From NCBI RefSeq assembly GCF_005893125.1, contig NZ_VCJS01000019.1, forward strand, positions 1 to 64,000: a stretch of DNA of 64,000 nucleotides, in the 5' to 3' direction. The stretch is from Nonomuraea basaltis (lineage in GTDB: Bacteria > Actinomycetota > Actinomycetes > Streptosporangiales > Streptosporangiaceae). Shown here piece after piece: positions 36,823 to 46,555 of this stretch. The translations under genes and the position numbers were made by a program. Position 1 is the stretch's first letter, and every line of letters begins with the position of its first letter. The notes under the pieces were generated by a model, which did not search any database, was not told the DNA's origin, and saw only the letters and a list, made by a program, of their open reading frames with translations.

Positions 36823-38075
36823 TGCACTTTGCCCTTCAAGACGTCGACGACCTGGGCCAGCGGCACCTCGGTCTGGTCAGCGGTGGTCAGGTCTTTCACT
36901 TGTACGGCCTCGGCCGCCAGATCACGCTCGCCCAGGATCAGTGCGAAGCGGGCGCCGGAACGGTCGGCACCCTTCATCGCGCCCTTGAGCCCTTTGCCGC
37001 CGAAGGCCATATCCGCGGCGACACCGGCCGCGCGCAGCTCGTTCAGTAGCTTGAACATGGCCCGCGCGGCTTCGTCACCCAGCGCCACACCGTACACCTC
37101 GCACCGGGGCGGGGTGTCGAGCGCGAGGCCTTCCCGCTCCAGGGCGATCACGGTGCGGTCCAGGCCCAGGCCGAAGCCGATGCCGGGCAACGGCGGCCCG
37201 CCGATGGCCTCGGAGAGCCCGTCGTAGCGGCCGCCGCCGCCGATGCCGGACTGCGCGCCCAGCAGCGGGTGGTCGAACTCGAAGGTCGTGCGGGTGTAGT
37301 AGTCGAGTCCGCGCACCAGCCTGGGCGCGTCCTGCCACGGTATGCCGAGGTCGGCCAGGAGCTGCTTGACCCGGTCGTGGTAGGCCTTGCAGTCGGCGCA
37401 GAGGTGGTCGCGGATGAGCGGGGCGCCCTCGAGCTGCGCGCGGACCTCGGGACGCTTGTCGTCGAGCACGCGCAACGGATTGATCTCGATCCGCGCCCTG
37501 GTCGCCTCGTCGAGGTCGAGCGCCCGCAGGAACTCCTGCAGCCGCGCCCGGTAGATCGGCCTGCACTCCTTGCAACCAAGCGAGTTGAGCAGCAACCGCA
37601 CCTGGGTGAGACCGACCGTGGAATACCACTGCCAGGCCAAGGCGATGGTCTCGGCGTCGACGGCCGGGTCCTCGCTGCCGATCGCCTCCAGGTCGAGCTG
37701 GTAGAACTGGCGGTAGCGGCCCTCCTGGGGCGCCTCCGCGCGGAACACCGGCCCGTCGGTCCAGACCTTCACCGGGAGCTGGCCGCGGTGCATGCCGTAT
37801 TCCAGGACCGCGCGCAGCACCCCGGCGGTGAACTCCGGGCGCAGCGTCAGCGACCTGCCGCCGCGGTCGGTGAAGGTGTACATCTCCTTGCTCACGACGT
37901 CGGTGGACTCTCCGACGCCACGGGCGAACAGCTGAGTGTCCTCGAAGACCGCGGTCTCCAGGTAGGAGTATCCCGCGCGCCTGGCCGTCTCCGCGAACGC
38001 TCCGCGGATCGCGTAGAACGTCGACGCCTGTGGTGGAACGTATTCCTTGACGCCCTTGGGTGCTTGGAAGCTCAT
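36819..38075 (-). CDS. hisS: Histidyl-tRNA synthetase
   Basis: Charges tRNA-His. 418 residues. The class II core includes motif 1 region, motif 2 ([28 protein letters not shown] in part), histidine motif 1 [13 protein letters not shown], histidine motif 2 GGGGRYDGL, and motif 3 [16 protein letters not shown]; an anticodon-binding domain ends the protein ([11 protein letters not shown] to KGKVQ). The ATG overlaps the stop of the upstream hydrolase as TAATG. Its stop overlaps micro-ORF A. The RYRQF and REG-type residues for tRNA-His discrimination were not assessed. Confidence 0.98.
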   Translation of the reverse strand: MSFQAPKGVKEYVPPQASTFYAIRGAFAETARRAGYSYLETAVFEDTQLFARGVGESTDVVSKEMYTFTDRGGRSLTLRPEFTAGVLRAVLEYGMHRGQLPVKVWTDGPVFRAEAPQEGRYRQFYQLDLEAIGSEDPAVDAETIALAWQWYSTVGLTQVRLLLNSLGCKECRPIYRARLQEFLRALDLDEATRARIEINPLRVLDDKRPEVRAQLEGAPLIRDHLCADCKAYHDRVKQLLADLGIPWQDAPRLVRGLDYYTRTTFEFDHPLLGAQSGIGGGGRYDGLSEAIGGPPLPGIGFGLGLDRTVIALEREGLALDTPPRCEVYGVALGDEAARAMFKLLNELRAAGVAADMAFGGKGLKGAMKGADRSGARFALILGERDLAAEAVQVKDLTTADQTEVPLAQVVDVLKGKVQ

Positions 38076-38830
38076 TAGATCCCTCGTGTGGGACCGGCGT
38101 GCGGCGCTGCTTCCTTCAAGTATGGGTTGGCAGCGCGCTCGTGGCCGATCGTGGTCTGTGGTCCGTGGCCCGGCAGTACGACCGTATCGTCAGGCAGCGG
38201 CAGACACTTGGTGGCCAGGCTGCGCAGGATCGTCGGGTAGTCGCCCCCGGGAAGGTCAGAGCGTCCGATGGAGCCGGCGAACAGCAGGTCGCCAGAGAAC
38301 AAGATCCCGCGGGGGGCTTCGCGCCCCGAGAACCCCCCAAGGTCAACCGCAAGGTCAACCCCGGAGCCGGCGGCTGCGCCGCCGTCGTCCGTCAACCTGA
38401 AGCTCACCGACCCCCTGGTATGGCCGGGCGTATGGTCGACCACGAGCTCGAGGCCGGCGAGCTTGAGCACGGCGCCGTCGGACAGCTCGCGAACGTCGTC
38501 GGGCTCGCTCAGCGTGAGGCCGCCGAACAGCGAGGCGCTCGTGCCGGACCAGCCCGCGGCCGGGTCGCTCAGCAGGTGGCGGTCCTCGGGGTGGATCCAC
38601 GCGGGCACGTCGCGCGCGCCGCAGACCGGGGCCACCGACCAGACGTGATCGAGGTGGCCGTGGGTGAGCAGGACCGCGACCGGCTTGAGCCGGTGCTCGC
38701 GCAGCAGCTCGTCGACACCGTCGGTCGCGTCCTGACCTGGATCGACGATCACGCACTCCTCGCCGGCGGCAGGCGCGACGACGTAACAATTGGTCTGGAA
38801 GGCCCCTGCGGGGAAGCCTGCGATGAGCAT
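38075..38830 (-). CDS. MBL-fold hydrolase (glyoxalase II-like)
   Basis: 251 residues. Metallo-beta-lactamase fold; zinc ligands THGHLDH at about 56-62, the His in [14 protein letters not shown] (~137), the Asp in [10 protein letters not shown] and the His in VLPGHGPQT. The gene sits directly before hisS (stop/start overlap TAATG), as in many actinobacteria, where it is annotated as a glyoxalase II-type hydrolase of unknown substrate. Residues about 148-175 ([20 protein letters not shown] onward) interrupt the usual short loop between HTPGHTxGSV and LFSGD; the DNA of this insert has a repeated GGTTGACCTT and a GGGG-CCCC hairpin. The ATG at 38830 precedes the conserved [15 protein letters not shown] start. 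Confidence 0.9.
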   Translation of the reverse strand: MLIAGFPAGAFQTNCYVVAPAAGEECVIVDPGQDATDGVDELLREHRLKPVAVLLTHGHLDHVWSVAPVCGARDVPAWIHPEDRHLLSDPAAGWSGTSASLFGGLTLSEPDDVRELSDGAVLKLAGLELVVDHTPGHTRGSVSFRLTDDGGAAAGSGVDLAVDLGGFSGREAPRGILFSGDLLFAGSIGRSDLPGGDYPTILRSLATKCLPLPDDTVVLPGHGPQTTIGHERAANPYLKEAAPHAGPTRGI

Positions 38831-38968
38831 CTGCCTCAGGTGATCTCGTCGAAAAGCCAATGGGAATGTAACCGAAGGGTACCGGTGCGGGTCGCCGGGC
38901 TGCGAATCATTACCCGTTGGCCGATACGATTCGCCCACCTCAGTTGATTCACTATGGGAGGCAAAGCG

Positions 38969-39838
38969 GTGGCCACGGGGAAGGACCGGCAGAAGCAGCT
39001 GGCACGCGAGCACTACGAGCGGCAGCTACAGCGCCGTCTCGAGCGCGAGCAGAAGGCCAAGCGCGCGGCGATCATCGGCTCGACCGTGGGTGTGGTGATC
39101 GTGGTCGGCGGCATCGTCGCCGCGGTCGCGCTCCTGGGCGGCAACGACGGAGGCACGGAGGCGGCCGCATCGCCCTCGGCGTCCCCTGCGGACACCGCCA
39201 CGGCGCCGCCGACCACGGGACCCAAGCCGTACAACGCGGCGACCGGCACGTGCGACTACGTCGCCGACAGCTCCGGCGGACAGGTCAAAGACGTCGGCAC
39301 GCCGCCGACGAAGGTCGAGACCAAGCCCGCCGTGAAGACGATGACGTTCAAGACCAACCTCGGCGACATCGTGGTCGAGCTGAACAACGCCAAGGCGCCC
39401 TGCACGACCAATTCGCTCGAGTTCCTGGCGAAGAAGAAGTACTACGACGGCAGCAAGTGCCACCGGCTCGGCAACGAAAAGTTCCCGATGCTGCAATGCG
39501 GCGACCCGACGGCCAAGGCCGACGGGAAGAGCCAGGACGGCTCGGGCGGCCCCGGCTACGTGATGGCCGAGGAGAACCTCCAGGGCGCCCAGTACAAGCG
39601 CGGCGTGATGGCGATGGCCAAAACGCAGGCGCCAGGCAGCACGGGAAGCCAGTTCTTCCTCGTTTACGGAGACATCGGGCTCACCCCGGATTACACCCCA
39701 GTGGGTACGATCACCAAGGGGCTCGACATCCTCGACAAGGTGAACAAAGCGGGCGTCATCGCCGACATGGGAGATGGGACCGGGGCACCAAAGCAATCCG
39801 TCGAAATCAAAGACGTGACAATCGCCGGCAAGAGCTGA
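38969..39838 (+). CDS. Membrane-anchored cyclophilin-type prolyl isomerase, copy 2
   Basis: 289 residues. The GTG at 38969 has GGGAGG six bases upstream; the in-frame ATG at 38954 overlaps that site. Layout equals copy 1: charged tail (RQKQLAREHYERQLQRRLER), one membrane helix (about 35-57), Ala/Pro linker, then an extracytoplasmic cyclophilin domain. The catalytic region is closer to consensus (KCHRLGNEKFPMLQCGDP, GSTGSQFFLVYGD) than in copy 1. Divergent from the MBL-hisS-aspS group. Probably folds secreted or cell-wall proteins. Confidence 0.93.
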   Translation: MATGKDRQKQLAREHYERQLQRRLEREQKAKRAAIIGSTVGVVIVVGGIVAAVALLGGNDGGTEAAASPSASPADTATAPPTTGPKPYNAATGTCDYVADSSGGQVKDVGTPPTKVETKPAVKTMTFKTNLGDIVVELNNAKAPCTTNSLEFLAKKKYYDGSKCHRLGNEKFPMLQCGDPTAKADGKSQDGSGGPGYVMAEENLQGAQYKRGVMAMAKTQAPGSTGSQFFLVYGDIGLTPDYTPVGTITKGLDILDKVNKAGVIADMGDGTGAPKQSVEIKDVTIAGKS

Positions 39839-39900
39839 CGTAATACAAACTAGGGACGAAGTAGTCCCGAAGGGTCTGATGGATAGTGCGGGAGGACACG

Positions 39901-41130
39901 GTGAGCACCGACCCGTGGGGCCGGGTAGACGACGACGGCACCGTCTACGTGCGTACGGCTGAGGGAGAGCGGGCCGTCGGCTCCTGGCAGGCCGGTGAAC
40001 CCGAAGAGGCACTGGCCTACTTCCATCGCAAATACGACGAGCTGGCGGGCCAGGTTCAGCTGCTCGAGCAGCGGGTCAGAGGCACCGATCTGGCTCCGGC
40101 GCAGGCCGAGGCCAGCATCGCCAAGCTGCGCGAGGCCGTCGCCGACGCCCACGCCATCGGCGACCTGGCCGCGCTGACCGCCCGGCTCGACGGCCTGACG
40201 GAGCTGGTCGCCCAGCGCCGTGAGGAGGTCAAGGCGGCCCGCGAGCAGGCGCGCGCCGAGGCCAGGGAGGTCAAGGAGCGCATCGTCGCCGAGGCCGAGC
40301 GCATCGCCGAGGAGACCACCCACTGGAAGTCGGGCGGTGAGCGGCTGCGCCAGCTGATCGAGGAGTGGAAGGCCGCCGACCGCATCGACCGGGTCACCGA
40401 GGCCGCGCTGTGGAAGCGGCTGTCGGCCGCCCGCACGGCATTCGCCAAGCGGCGCAAGCAGTACTTCGCGGGGCTGGACGAGCAGCGCGAGGGCGTGCGC
40501 GCGGCCAAGGAGCGCATCGTCGCCGAGGCCGAGGCGATCGCCGGCTCGACCGACTGGGGCACGACCGCGGCCATCTACCGCGAGCTGATGCAGCAGTGGA
40601 AGAGCGCGGGCCGGGCCTCGCGCGAGGTCGAGGACGAGCTGTGGACCCGCTTCAAGAGCGCCCAGGACCAGTTCTTCCAGGCCCGCTCCGCGGTCTTCGC
40701 CGAGCGCGACGCCTCGCTGGCGGCCAACGCGCAGGTCAAGGAGGAGCTGCTGGCCGAGGCGGAGAAGATCCTCCCTGTCACCGACGTGCGCACGGCCAGG
40801 GGCGCGCTGCGCCACATCCTGGAGCGGTGGGAGGCCGCCGGTCCCGTGCCGCGCGAGCAGCGCGACCGGCTCGAGGGCGGGCTGCGCAAGGTGGACGAGG
40901 CCGTGCGCAAGGCCGAGGACGCCGAGTGGAAGCGCTCCAACCCCGAGGCCAGGGCCCGTGCGCAGAGCGCGGTCGACCAGCTGCGCACCTCCATCGAGCA
41001 GTTGGAGAAGCGGCTGGCCAAGGCGCAGGCCGCCGGGCGCGCCAAGGACATCAAGGAGACCGAGGAGGCGCTGGACGCCCGCCGCTCCTGGCTGGAGGAG
41101 GCCGAGCGGACGCTGGCCGAGTTCAGCTGA
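39901..41130 (+). CDS. DUF349 repeat coiled-coil protein
   Basis: 409 residues, almost wholly helical and charged. Three DUF349-type repeats are visible, marked by WKSGGERLRQLIEEWKAADR, IYRELMQQWKSAGRASREVE and LRHILERWEAAGPVPREQRD, followed by a C-terminal coiled coil (QLRTSIEQLEKRLAKAQAAG). The GTG at 39901 has GGAGG five bases upstream. Function of the family is unknown; actinobacterial members sit near aspS/hisS or relA as here. A small GGGAC/GTCCC hairpin lies between the cyclophilin gene and this one. Confidence 0.92.
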   Translation: MSTDPWGRVDDDGTVYVRTAEGERAVGSWQAGEPEEALAYFHRKYDELAGQVQLLEQRVRGTDLAPAQAEASIAKLREAVADAHAIGDLAALTARLDGLTELVAQRREEVKAAREQARAEAREVKERIVAEAERIAEETTHWKSGGERLRQLIEEWKAADRIDRVTEAALWKRLSAARTAFAKRRKQYFAGLDEQREGVRAAKERIVAEAEAIAGSTDWGTTAAIYRELMQQWKSAGRASREVEDELWTRFKSAQDQFFQARSAVFAERDASLAANAQVKEELLAEAEKILPVTDVRTARGALRHILERWEAAGPVPREQRDRLEGGLRKVDEAVRKAEDAEWKRSNPEARARAQSAVDQLRTSIEQLEKRLAKAQAAGRAKDIKETEEALDARRSWLEEAERTLAEFS

Positions 41131-41215
41131 GCCGTGGCCCCCTCGCCTGCGCCTTCCCGCCCGATAACGGGGAATCGGGCGGCACGCGCGGGGGCCTGAG
41201 ATCTAGGCTGGCGGC

Positions 41216-42307
41216 ATGGATCCCGTCAGCGTCGCGCGCGCCCTCGTCGAGGAGATGTTCCCGGGGGCCCTGTACGCCTTCGTCGGCGGCAGTGTGCTCA
41301 CCGAGCAGCGCACCAGCACCTCAGATCTCGACGTCGTGGTGGTGCTCGACGGCCTGCCCACTCCCTACCGCGAGTCGCTGCGGTGGCGCGAGTGGCCCGT
41401 CGAGCTGTTCGTGCACAGCGAGACGAGCCTGCACGCCTACCTCGACAAGGACTTCGACCGGCGGCAGCCCAGCCTGGCCCGCATGTGCGCGGATGGCGCG
41501 GTGCTGGCCGACCGGACGGGCGGGCGGGCCAGCGACCTGCAGGCGGCGCTCGGCGAGCGGCTGGCCGCCGGTCCCGGCGGCCTGACGAGCACGGAGGCGG
41601 AGCGGGCCAGATACGCCCTGTCCGACCTGCTGGACGACCTGTCGGGGGCCACGGATCCCGGCGAGCGGACGTTCATCCGCTGGCAGGTCGTGCACGAGAC
41701 GGCCAGGATGGCGCTCGGGCTGGGGCGCAGGTGGCAGGGCAGCGGAAAGTGGCTGCTGCGGGAGCTGCGCGCGCACGACCCGGAGCTCGCCCAGGAACTG
41801 CTCGCCGCGCTCGACGATCCGGCGCGCCTGGCGGCCGTCGCCTCGGACGTGCTTGAGCGGGCGGGAGGGCGCCTCTGGGAGGGCTACAGGGCCGAGGGGG
41901 ACCCCTTCCACCGGCCGCTGCGTCACATCGCCTCAGGGGCGCTCTCGGGCGAGACGGCGCAGAGCTCCGGCATGCGCCGGCTGGCCGCGATCAGCGGCAC
42001 GACCGCCGGGTCGGACCGGCTCTGGATGGGGCAGACGCACGTCGCGCCCGCCACCCGCTCGTCCGACCACCATCACGGGGCGTCGGAGACGGCGATCTAC
42101 GTGGTCAGCGGCACCCCGTCGTTCGTGTTCCTGGAGGGCTCGCAGGAGGTGCGCCTGGACACCAAGCCCGGCGACTACGTCTTCGTGCCGCCGTACGTGC
42201 CGCACCGCGAGGAGAACCCGGACCCGTCGCAGGAGGCGGTGGTCGTGATCGCCCGCAGCACCCAGGAGGCCATCGTGGTCAACCTCCCCGACCTCCGCCC
42301 CCGCTGA
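41216..42307 (+). CDS. Nucleotidyltransferase-cupin fusion protein
   Basis: 363 residues in two parts. The N-terminal half (about 1-235) is a minimal-nucleotidyltransferase-like fold: YAFVGGSVLTEQRTSTSDLDVVVVLD carries the GGS and DxD metal motifs in two pieces, followed by helices with RWQVVHETARMALGLGRRW. The C-terminal half (about 245-363) is a cupin with SDHHHGASETAIYVVSG (three histidines and Glu) and GDYVFVPPYVPHREENP (His). The cupin starts as standalone actinobacterial cupins do, directly after the transferase end, with no linker and no internal start codon seen, so an in-frame fusion or lost stop is likely. Substrates unknown. Confidence 0.85.
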   Translation: MDPVSVARALVEEMFPGALYAFVGGSVLTEQRTSTSDLDVVVVLDGLPTPYRESLRWREWPVELFVHSETSLHAYLDKDFDRRQPSLARMCADGAVLADRTGGRASDLQAALGERLAAGPGGLTSTEAERARYALSDLLDDLSGATDPGERTFIRWQVVHETARMALGLGRRWQGSGKWLLRELRAHDPELAQELLAALDDPARLAAVASDVLERAGGRLWEGYRAEGDPFHRPLRHIASGALSGETAQSSGMRRLAAISGTTAGSDRLWMGQTHVAPATRSSDHHHGASETAIYVVSGTPSFVFLEGSQEVRLDTKPGDYVFVPPYVPHREENPDPSQEAVVVIARSTQEAIVVNLPDLRPR

Positions 42308-42424
42308 CGCGGCACATCGCACCACTGCGCGCGTCACGTGAGCGCTGGTCGTGGCGCGCCGGGCCCTCGGCGGGCGGGCCATCTCGCGACACCGACCGCC
42401 GGGACACGTGCGCGGCGACCGGGG

Positions 42425-44716
42425 TCAGCTGCCCGCGCCGCTGACCCGGTAGACGTCGAAGACCCCCTGGATGCTACGCACGGCCTTGAGCACGTGCCCC
42501 AGGTGCTTCGGGTCGCCCATCTCGAACGTGAACTTGCTGATCGCGACCCGGTCCCGTGACGTCGTGACCGACGCGCTCAGGATGTTGACGTGCTGGTCGG
42601 ACAGCGTCCGGGTGACGTCGGAGAGCAGGCGCGGCCGGTCCAGCGCCTCCACCTGGATGGCCACCAGGAACACGCTGTCGTCGCTCGGCGACCAGCTCAC
42701 CTCGACCAGCCGGTCCGGCTGTGCCTTGAGCTGCTGGATGTTGGTGCAGTCGCCCCGGTGCACGGACACGCCGTGCCCTCGCGTGACGAACCCGACGATC
42801 TCGTCGCCGGGCACCGGGGTGCAGCACTTGGACAGGCGTACCCACACGTCGGCGTCGCCCGCCACGACCACGCCCGCGCCGCCCGCGCCACGGGGACGGC
42901 CGCGCAGCCGGGTCGGCAGCGCGGTCTCGGCGATGTCCTCCTCGGCGCTGTCGACGCCGCCGATCGAGGCCACCAGCTTCTGCACGACGGACTGGGCGGC
43001 GACGTGCCCCTCCCCCACGGCCGCGTAGAGCGCGGACACGTCGGGGTAGCGCAGGTCGCGGGCCAGCGCCAGCAGCGTCTCACCGGACATCAGCCGCTGC
43101 AGCGGCAGCCCCTGCTTGCGCATGGCGCGGCCGATGGCCTCCTTGCCCGCCTCGATCGCGGTCTCGCGGCGCTCCTTGGAGAACCACTGCCGGATCTTGT
43201 TGCGGGCCCGGCCCGACTTGACGAACTTCAGCCAGTCACGCGACGGCCCGGCGTCGGGCGACTTGGAGGTGAAGATCTCGACGGTGTCGCCGTTGCCGAG
43301 CCGCGACTCCAGCGGCACCAGCCGCCCGTTGACGCGGGCCCCGATGCAGCGGTGGCCCACCTCGGTGTGCACGGCGTAGGCGAAGTCGACCGGCGTCGCC
43401 CCCTCGGGCAGGGGGATGACCTGGCCCTTCGGGGTGAACACGTAGACCTCGGACACCGACAGGTCGAACCGCAGCGACTCGAGGAACTCGCCCGGGTCGG
43501 AGGTCTCCTTCTGCCAGTCGAGGAGCTGGCGCAGCCAGGCCATGTCGCTGCCCGGCTTGACCTTGCCGGTGGGGCCCGGGGCGCCGACCTCCTCTTTGTA
43601 CTTCCAGTGCGCGGCCACGCCGTATTCGGCCCGGTGGTGCATCGCGTGGGTGCGGATCTGCAGCTCCACCGGCTTGCCCTCGGGGCCGATCACCGTCGTG
43701 TGTAGCGACTGGTACATGTTGAACTTGGGCATCGCTATGTAGTCTTTGAACCGCCCGGGCACCGGGTTCCACCGGGCGTGGATGGTGCCGAGCGCCGCAT
43801 AGCAGTCGCGCACGCTGTCGACCAGCACGCGGATGCCCACCAGGTCGTAGATGTCGTCGAACGCGACGTCCCTGGCGATCATCTTCTGGTAGACCGAGTA
43901 GTAGTGCTTCGGCCGGCCCTTGACCACCGCGCGGATCTTCGCCTCGCGCAGGTCGCCGGAGACCTTCTCGATGACCTCCTGCAGGAACAGGTCCCGGCGC
44001 GGCGCCCGCTCCGACACCATGCGCGCGATCTCGTCGTAGCGCTTGGGGTAGAGCATGGCGAAGGCGAGATCCTCGAGCTCCCACTTGATCGTGTTCATGC
44101 CCAGGCGGTGGGCCAGCGGGGCGAAGATCTCCAGGGTCTCGCGCGACTTCTGGTGGCGCTTGTGCTCGGGCAGGTAGCGCATGGTGCGCATGTTGTGCAG
44201 CCGGTCGGCCAGCTTGATGATCAGCACGCGGATGTCGCGCGACATGGCGACGACCATCTTGCGCACGGTCTCGGCCTGCGCGGCGTCGCCGAACTTGACC
44301 TTGTCCAGCTTGGTCACGCCGTCGACCAGGGACGCGATGGTCTCGCCGAAGTCGCCGCGCAACTCGTCGAGGCCGTAGGCGGTGTCCTCGACCGTGTCGT
44401 GCAGCAGCGCCGCGCACAACGTCTCGTCGTCGGTGCCCAGCTCGGCAAGGATGGTCGCCACGGCGAGCGGGTGCGTGATGTACGGGTCGCCGGACTTCCG
44501 TTTCTGGTCGCGGTGGTGGTAGGCGGCGACGTCGTAGGCACGCTCGATCACGCGCAGGTCTGCCTTGGGGTGGGTGGCGCGGACCGTGCGGAACAGCGGC
44601 TCCAGCACCGGGTTCATGGCCCCACCCCCAAACCGCCGCCGGCGCGTCGCTGGCACGCCGGACGGCTCGGCACTGCCGGAGTCGGTTACATCGGGCACGA
44701 CCGCATCACGGGGCAC
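42425..44716 (-). CDS. relA: Bifunctional (p)ppGpp synthetase/hydrolase
   Basis: Makes and degrades the alarmone (p)ppGpp in the stringent response. 763 residues. HD hydrolase domain with [10 protein letters not shown] at about 118-127 and [12 protein letters not shown]; synthetase domain with [15 protein letters not shown] and [23 protein letters not shown] domain ([20 protein letters not shown]); zinc-finger/helical region with [21 protein letters not shown]-terminal ACT domain ([20 protein letters not shown]). Both active sites look intact. The GTG at 44716 has GGAG upstream; an ATG at 44617 (MNPVLEPLF) is a shorter alternative. It follows apt, the conserved actinobacterial order. Confidence 0.97.
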   Translation of the reverse strand: MPRDAVVPDVTDSGSAEPSGVPATRRRRFGGGAMNPVLEPLFRTVRATHPKADLRVIERAYDVAAYHHRDQKRKSGDPYITHPLAVATILAELGTDDETLCAALLHDTVEDTAYGLDELRGDFGETIASLVDGVTKLDKVKFGDAAQAETVRKMVVAMSRDIRVLIIKLADRLHNMRTMRYLPEHKRHQKSRETLEIFAPLAHRLGMNTIKWELEDLAFAMLYPKRYDEIARMVSERAPRRDLFLQEVIEKVSGDLREAKIRAVVKGRPKHYYSVYQKMIARDVAFDDIYDLVGIRVLVDSVRDCYAALGTIHARWNPVPGRFKDYIAMPKFNMYQSLHTTVIGPEGKPVELQIRTHAMHHRAEYGVAAHWKYKEEVGAPGPTGKVKPGSDMAWLRQLLDWQKETSDPGEFLESLRFDLSVSEVYVFTPKGQVIPLPEGATPVDFAYAVHTEVGHRCIGARVNGRLVPLESRLGNGDTVEIFTSKSPDAGPSRDWLKFVKSGRARNKIRQWFSKERRETAIEAGKEAIGRAMRKQGLPLQRLMSGETLLALARDLRYPDVSALYAAVGEGHVAAQSVVQKLVASIGGVDSAEEDIAETALPTRLRGRPRGAGGAGVVVAGDADVWVRLSKCCTPVPGDEIVGFVTRGHGVSVHRGDCTNIQQLKAQPDRLVEVSWSPSDDSVFLVAIQVEALDRPRLLSDVTRTLSDQHVNILSASVTTSRDRVAISKFTFEMGDPKHLGHVLKAVRSIQGVFDVYRVSGAGS

Positions 44717-44821
44717 ACGGACTCCTCCCGCAATGGCTCCTCACGCAATTGGCTCCTCACGTTCGAGTCCAGATCCCTCAGTGTATCCAGGCCGCGAACC
44801 CGGGGCCGTCGCGGGCCGGAC

Positions 44822-45340
44822 TCAGACGATCACCAGGGAGTGCAGGTCCACTCCTGTCAACCGCTCACGTCCCTTGAGAAAGCCCAGCTCCATGAGCACC
44901 GCGATGCCGATGACCTGGGCGCCCGCCCTCTCCACCAGCTCCACGGTCGCCTTCGCCGTGCCGCCCGTGGCCAGCACGTCGTCGACGATGAGAACCCGGT
45001 CACCCGGCGTGAAGGCGTCCCGGTGGACCTCGATGGTCGCGGAGCCGTACTCCAGATCGTAGGACTCTTCCAGGGTCGCGGCGGGCAGTTTCCCCTTCTT
45101 CCGCACCGGCACGAACCCGGCCGCCGCCCGATACGCCACCGGCGCCGCCAGAATGAACCCGCGCGCCTCGATCCCGACGATCTTGTCGGCCTGGTGGAGC
45201 CCGGCCAGCTCGTCCACCACGGCCGCCATCGCCACCGGGTCGGCCAGGAGCGGGGTGATGTCCTTGAACAGGACACCCGGCTTGGGGTAGTCGGGGACGT
45301 CCCTGATCCGCTCCAGGATCAACGTGCTCAGCTCGCTCAT
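44822..45340 (-). CDS. apt: Adenine phosphoribosyltransferase
   Basis: Salvages adenine to AMP with PRPP. 172 residues. The PRPP-binding motif [14 protein letters not shown] is intact; [16 protein letters not shown] and [20 protein letters not shown] are the family loop regions. The ATG has GGGAAG upstream. It lies between secF and relA, separated from secF by a very strong hairpin, so it probably has its own promoter. Confidence 0.97.
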   Translation of the reverse strand: MSELSTLILERIRDVPDYPKPGVLFKDITPLLADPVAMAAVVDELAGLHQADKIVGIEARGFILAAPVAYRAAAGFVPVRKKGKLPAATLEESYDLEYGSATIEVHRDAFTPGDRVLIVDDVLATGGTAKATVELVERAGAQVIGIAVLMELGFLKGRERLTGVDLHSLVIV

Positions 45341-45493
45341 GGCGCTTCCCTCGCATCTCTCAACCGGGCCGTGTGCCGGGCTCCATGATGCTGCATCCCG
45401 GCCCCCGTCCGGACCGGCCCGGCCCGGACGGGGGCCTGGACGTCCTCCGGCGCCCGGGACGTCCCCGAGTCCCACCTCGGGCGCCAGCGGCCC

Positions 45494-45551
45494 GCACGCA
45501 CACGACGACGCCCCCGCCCCGGTGAAGGGCGAGGGCGTCGTCCGTGCGTGC
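45494..45551 (-). terminator. Strong hairpin after secF
   Basis: A long inverted repeat centred near 45522, core GACGACGCCC / GGGCGTCGTC with outer CGCACGCA / TGCGTGCG arms, interrupted by small mismatches. It lies just downstream of the secF stop and should end the yajC-secD-secF transcript. Confidence 0.75.
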
Positions 45552-45561
45552 GCCGTCCCGG

Positions 45562-46554
45562 CTACCGCTTGGCTACGGCCGCGCTTTTGGAACCCTTCGC
45601 CCCCTTGCCGCCGCCGGTCGAGGCGAGCCTCTTGGCGATGGCCTGGTACTTCGGCTCCCGCTCCTTGAGCGTGACCAGCAGCGGCGTGGCCACGCACAGC
45701 GAGGAGTACGTACCGACGATCATGCCGACGAACAGGGCCAGCGCCAGGTCCTTCAGCGTGCCCGCGCCGAGCAGCGTGGTGCCGATGAACAGGATCGCCG
45801 CCACCGGCAGGATCGCGACCAGCGACGTGTTCAGCGACCGGATCAGCGTGTGGTTGAGCGCGTTGTTGGCCGCCATCGAGTACGTCTGCTTGGACGTGTG
45901 GCCCAGCTTGGCCGTGACTTCCTTGATCATGTCGAACACCACGACCGCGTCGTAGAGCGAGTAACCGAGGATGGTCAGGAAGCCCAGCAGCGTCGCCGGC
46001 GTGACCTCGAAGCCCGACCAGGCGTAGACGCCGGCGGTGATGACGAGGTCGTGGATGAGCGCGACGATGGCGGCCAGCGCCATCTTCGGCTCGAACGCCA
46101 TCGACAGGTACAAGATGATCGCCAGCATGAACACGCCCAGGCCTATCCAGGCCTTCTGGGACACCTCACCGCCCCAGGACGCGCCGATCGACTGGACGTC
46201 GATCTGGTTGACGGGGGCGTTGAAGTCCTTGGAGATCGCGGTCTGCACCTGGTTGAGGGTGCCTTCCGAGAGGGTCTCCGTGGTGACCCGCCAGCGCTCG
46301 CCGGCGGTCTGCACGATCGGCTGATGCACGCCCTCGTCCTGGAAGGTCTCGCGGATCTGCTCGATGCTCGCGCTCGGCGCGCTGAACGAGAAGACCGAGC
46401 CGCCCTTGAACTCCACACCCAGGTTGAGCCCGTTGATCAGCAGACCGGCGAGCGAGATGACCAGCAGCAGGCCGGACAGGCCGTACCACAGCTTCCAGCG
46501 GCCGACGAAGTCGACGTCGATCTCGCCGCGGTAGAGGCGACGCCCCAGTCCCAT
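45562..46554 (-). CDS. secF: Protein translocase subunit SecF
   Basis: Works with SecD to drive late steps of Sec export using the proton gradient. 330 residues, six membrane helices: one near the N-terminus ([19 protein letters not shown]), a periplasmic P4 domain ([12 protein letters not shown] onward), then five helices with [29 protein letters not shown] and [16 protein letters not shown]. These are the conserved SecF signatures. A single base separates it from secD. The tail is Lys/Gly/Ala-rich. Confidence 0.97.
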   Translation of the reverse strand: MGLGRRLYRGEIDVDFVGRWKLWYGLSGLLLVISLAGLLINGLNLGVEFKGGSVFSFSAPSASIEQIRETFQDEGVHQPIVQTAGERWRVTTETLSEGTLNQVQTAISKDFNAPVNQIDVQSIGASWGGEVSQKAWIGLGVFMLAIILYLSMAFEPKMALAAIVALIHDLVITAGVYAWSGFEVTPATLLGFLTILGYSLYDAVVVFDMIKEVTAKLGHTSKQTYSMAANNALNHTLIRSLNTSLVAILPVAAILFIGTTLLGAGTLKDLALALFVGMIVGTYSSLCVATPLLVTLKEREPKYQAIAKRLASTGGGKGAKGSKSAAVAKR

Positions 46555-46555
46555 C

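Larger units (their letters stand above)
36658..36838 (-). repeat. 68-bp tandem repeat at the hisS-aspS junction
   Basis: A 68-base unit occurs twice in full, with a third partial copy running into the 3' end of hisS and a degenerate one into the 5' end of aspS. The common core GCGGATCACTGCACTTT includes the overlapping stop and start. A 72-base ORF minus a four-base overlap gives exactly the 68-base period. Confidence 0.92.

Noticed and set aside
42308-42424. A tRNA or small RNA gene between the cupin fusion and relA
   Set aside because: GC-rich with weak hairpins but no cloverleaf or TTCGA-type T-loop.
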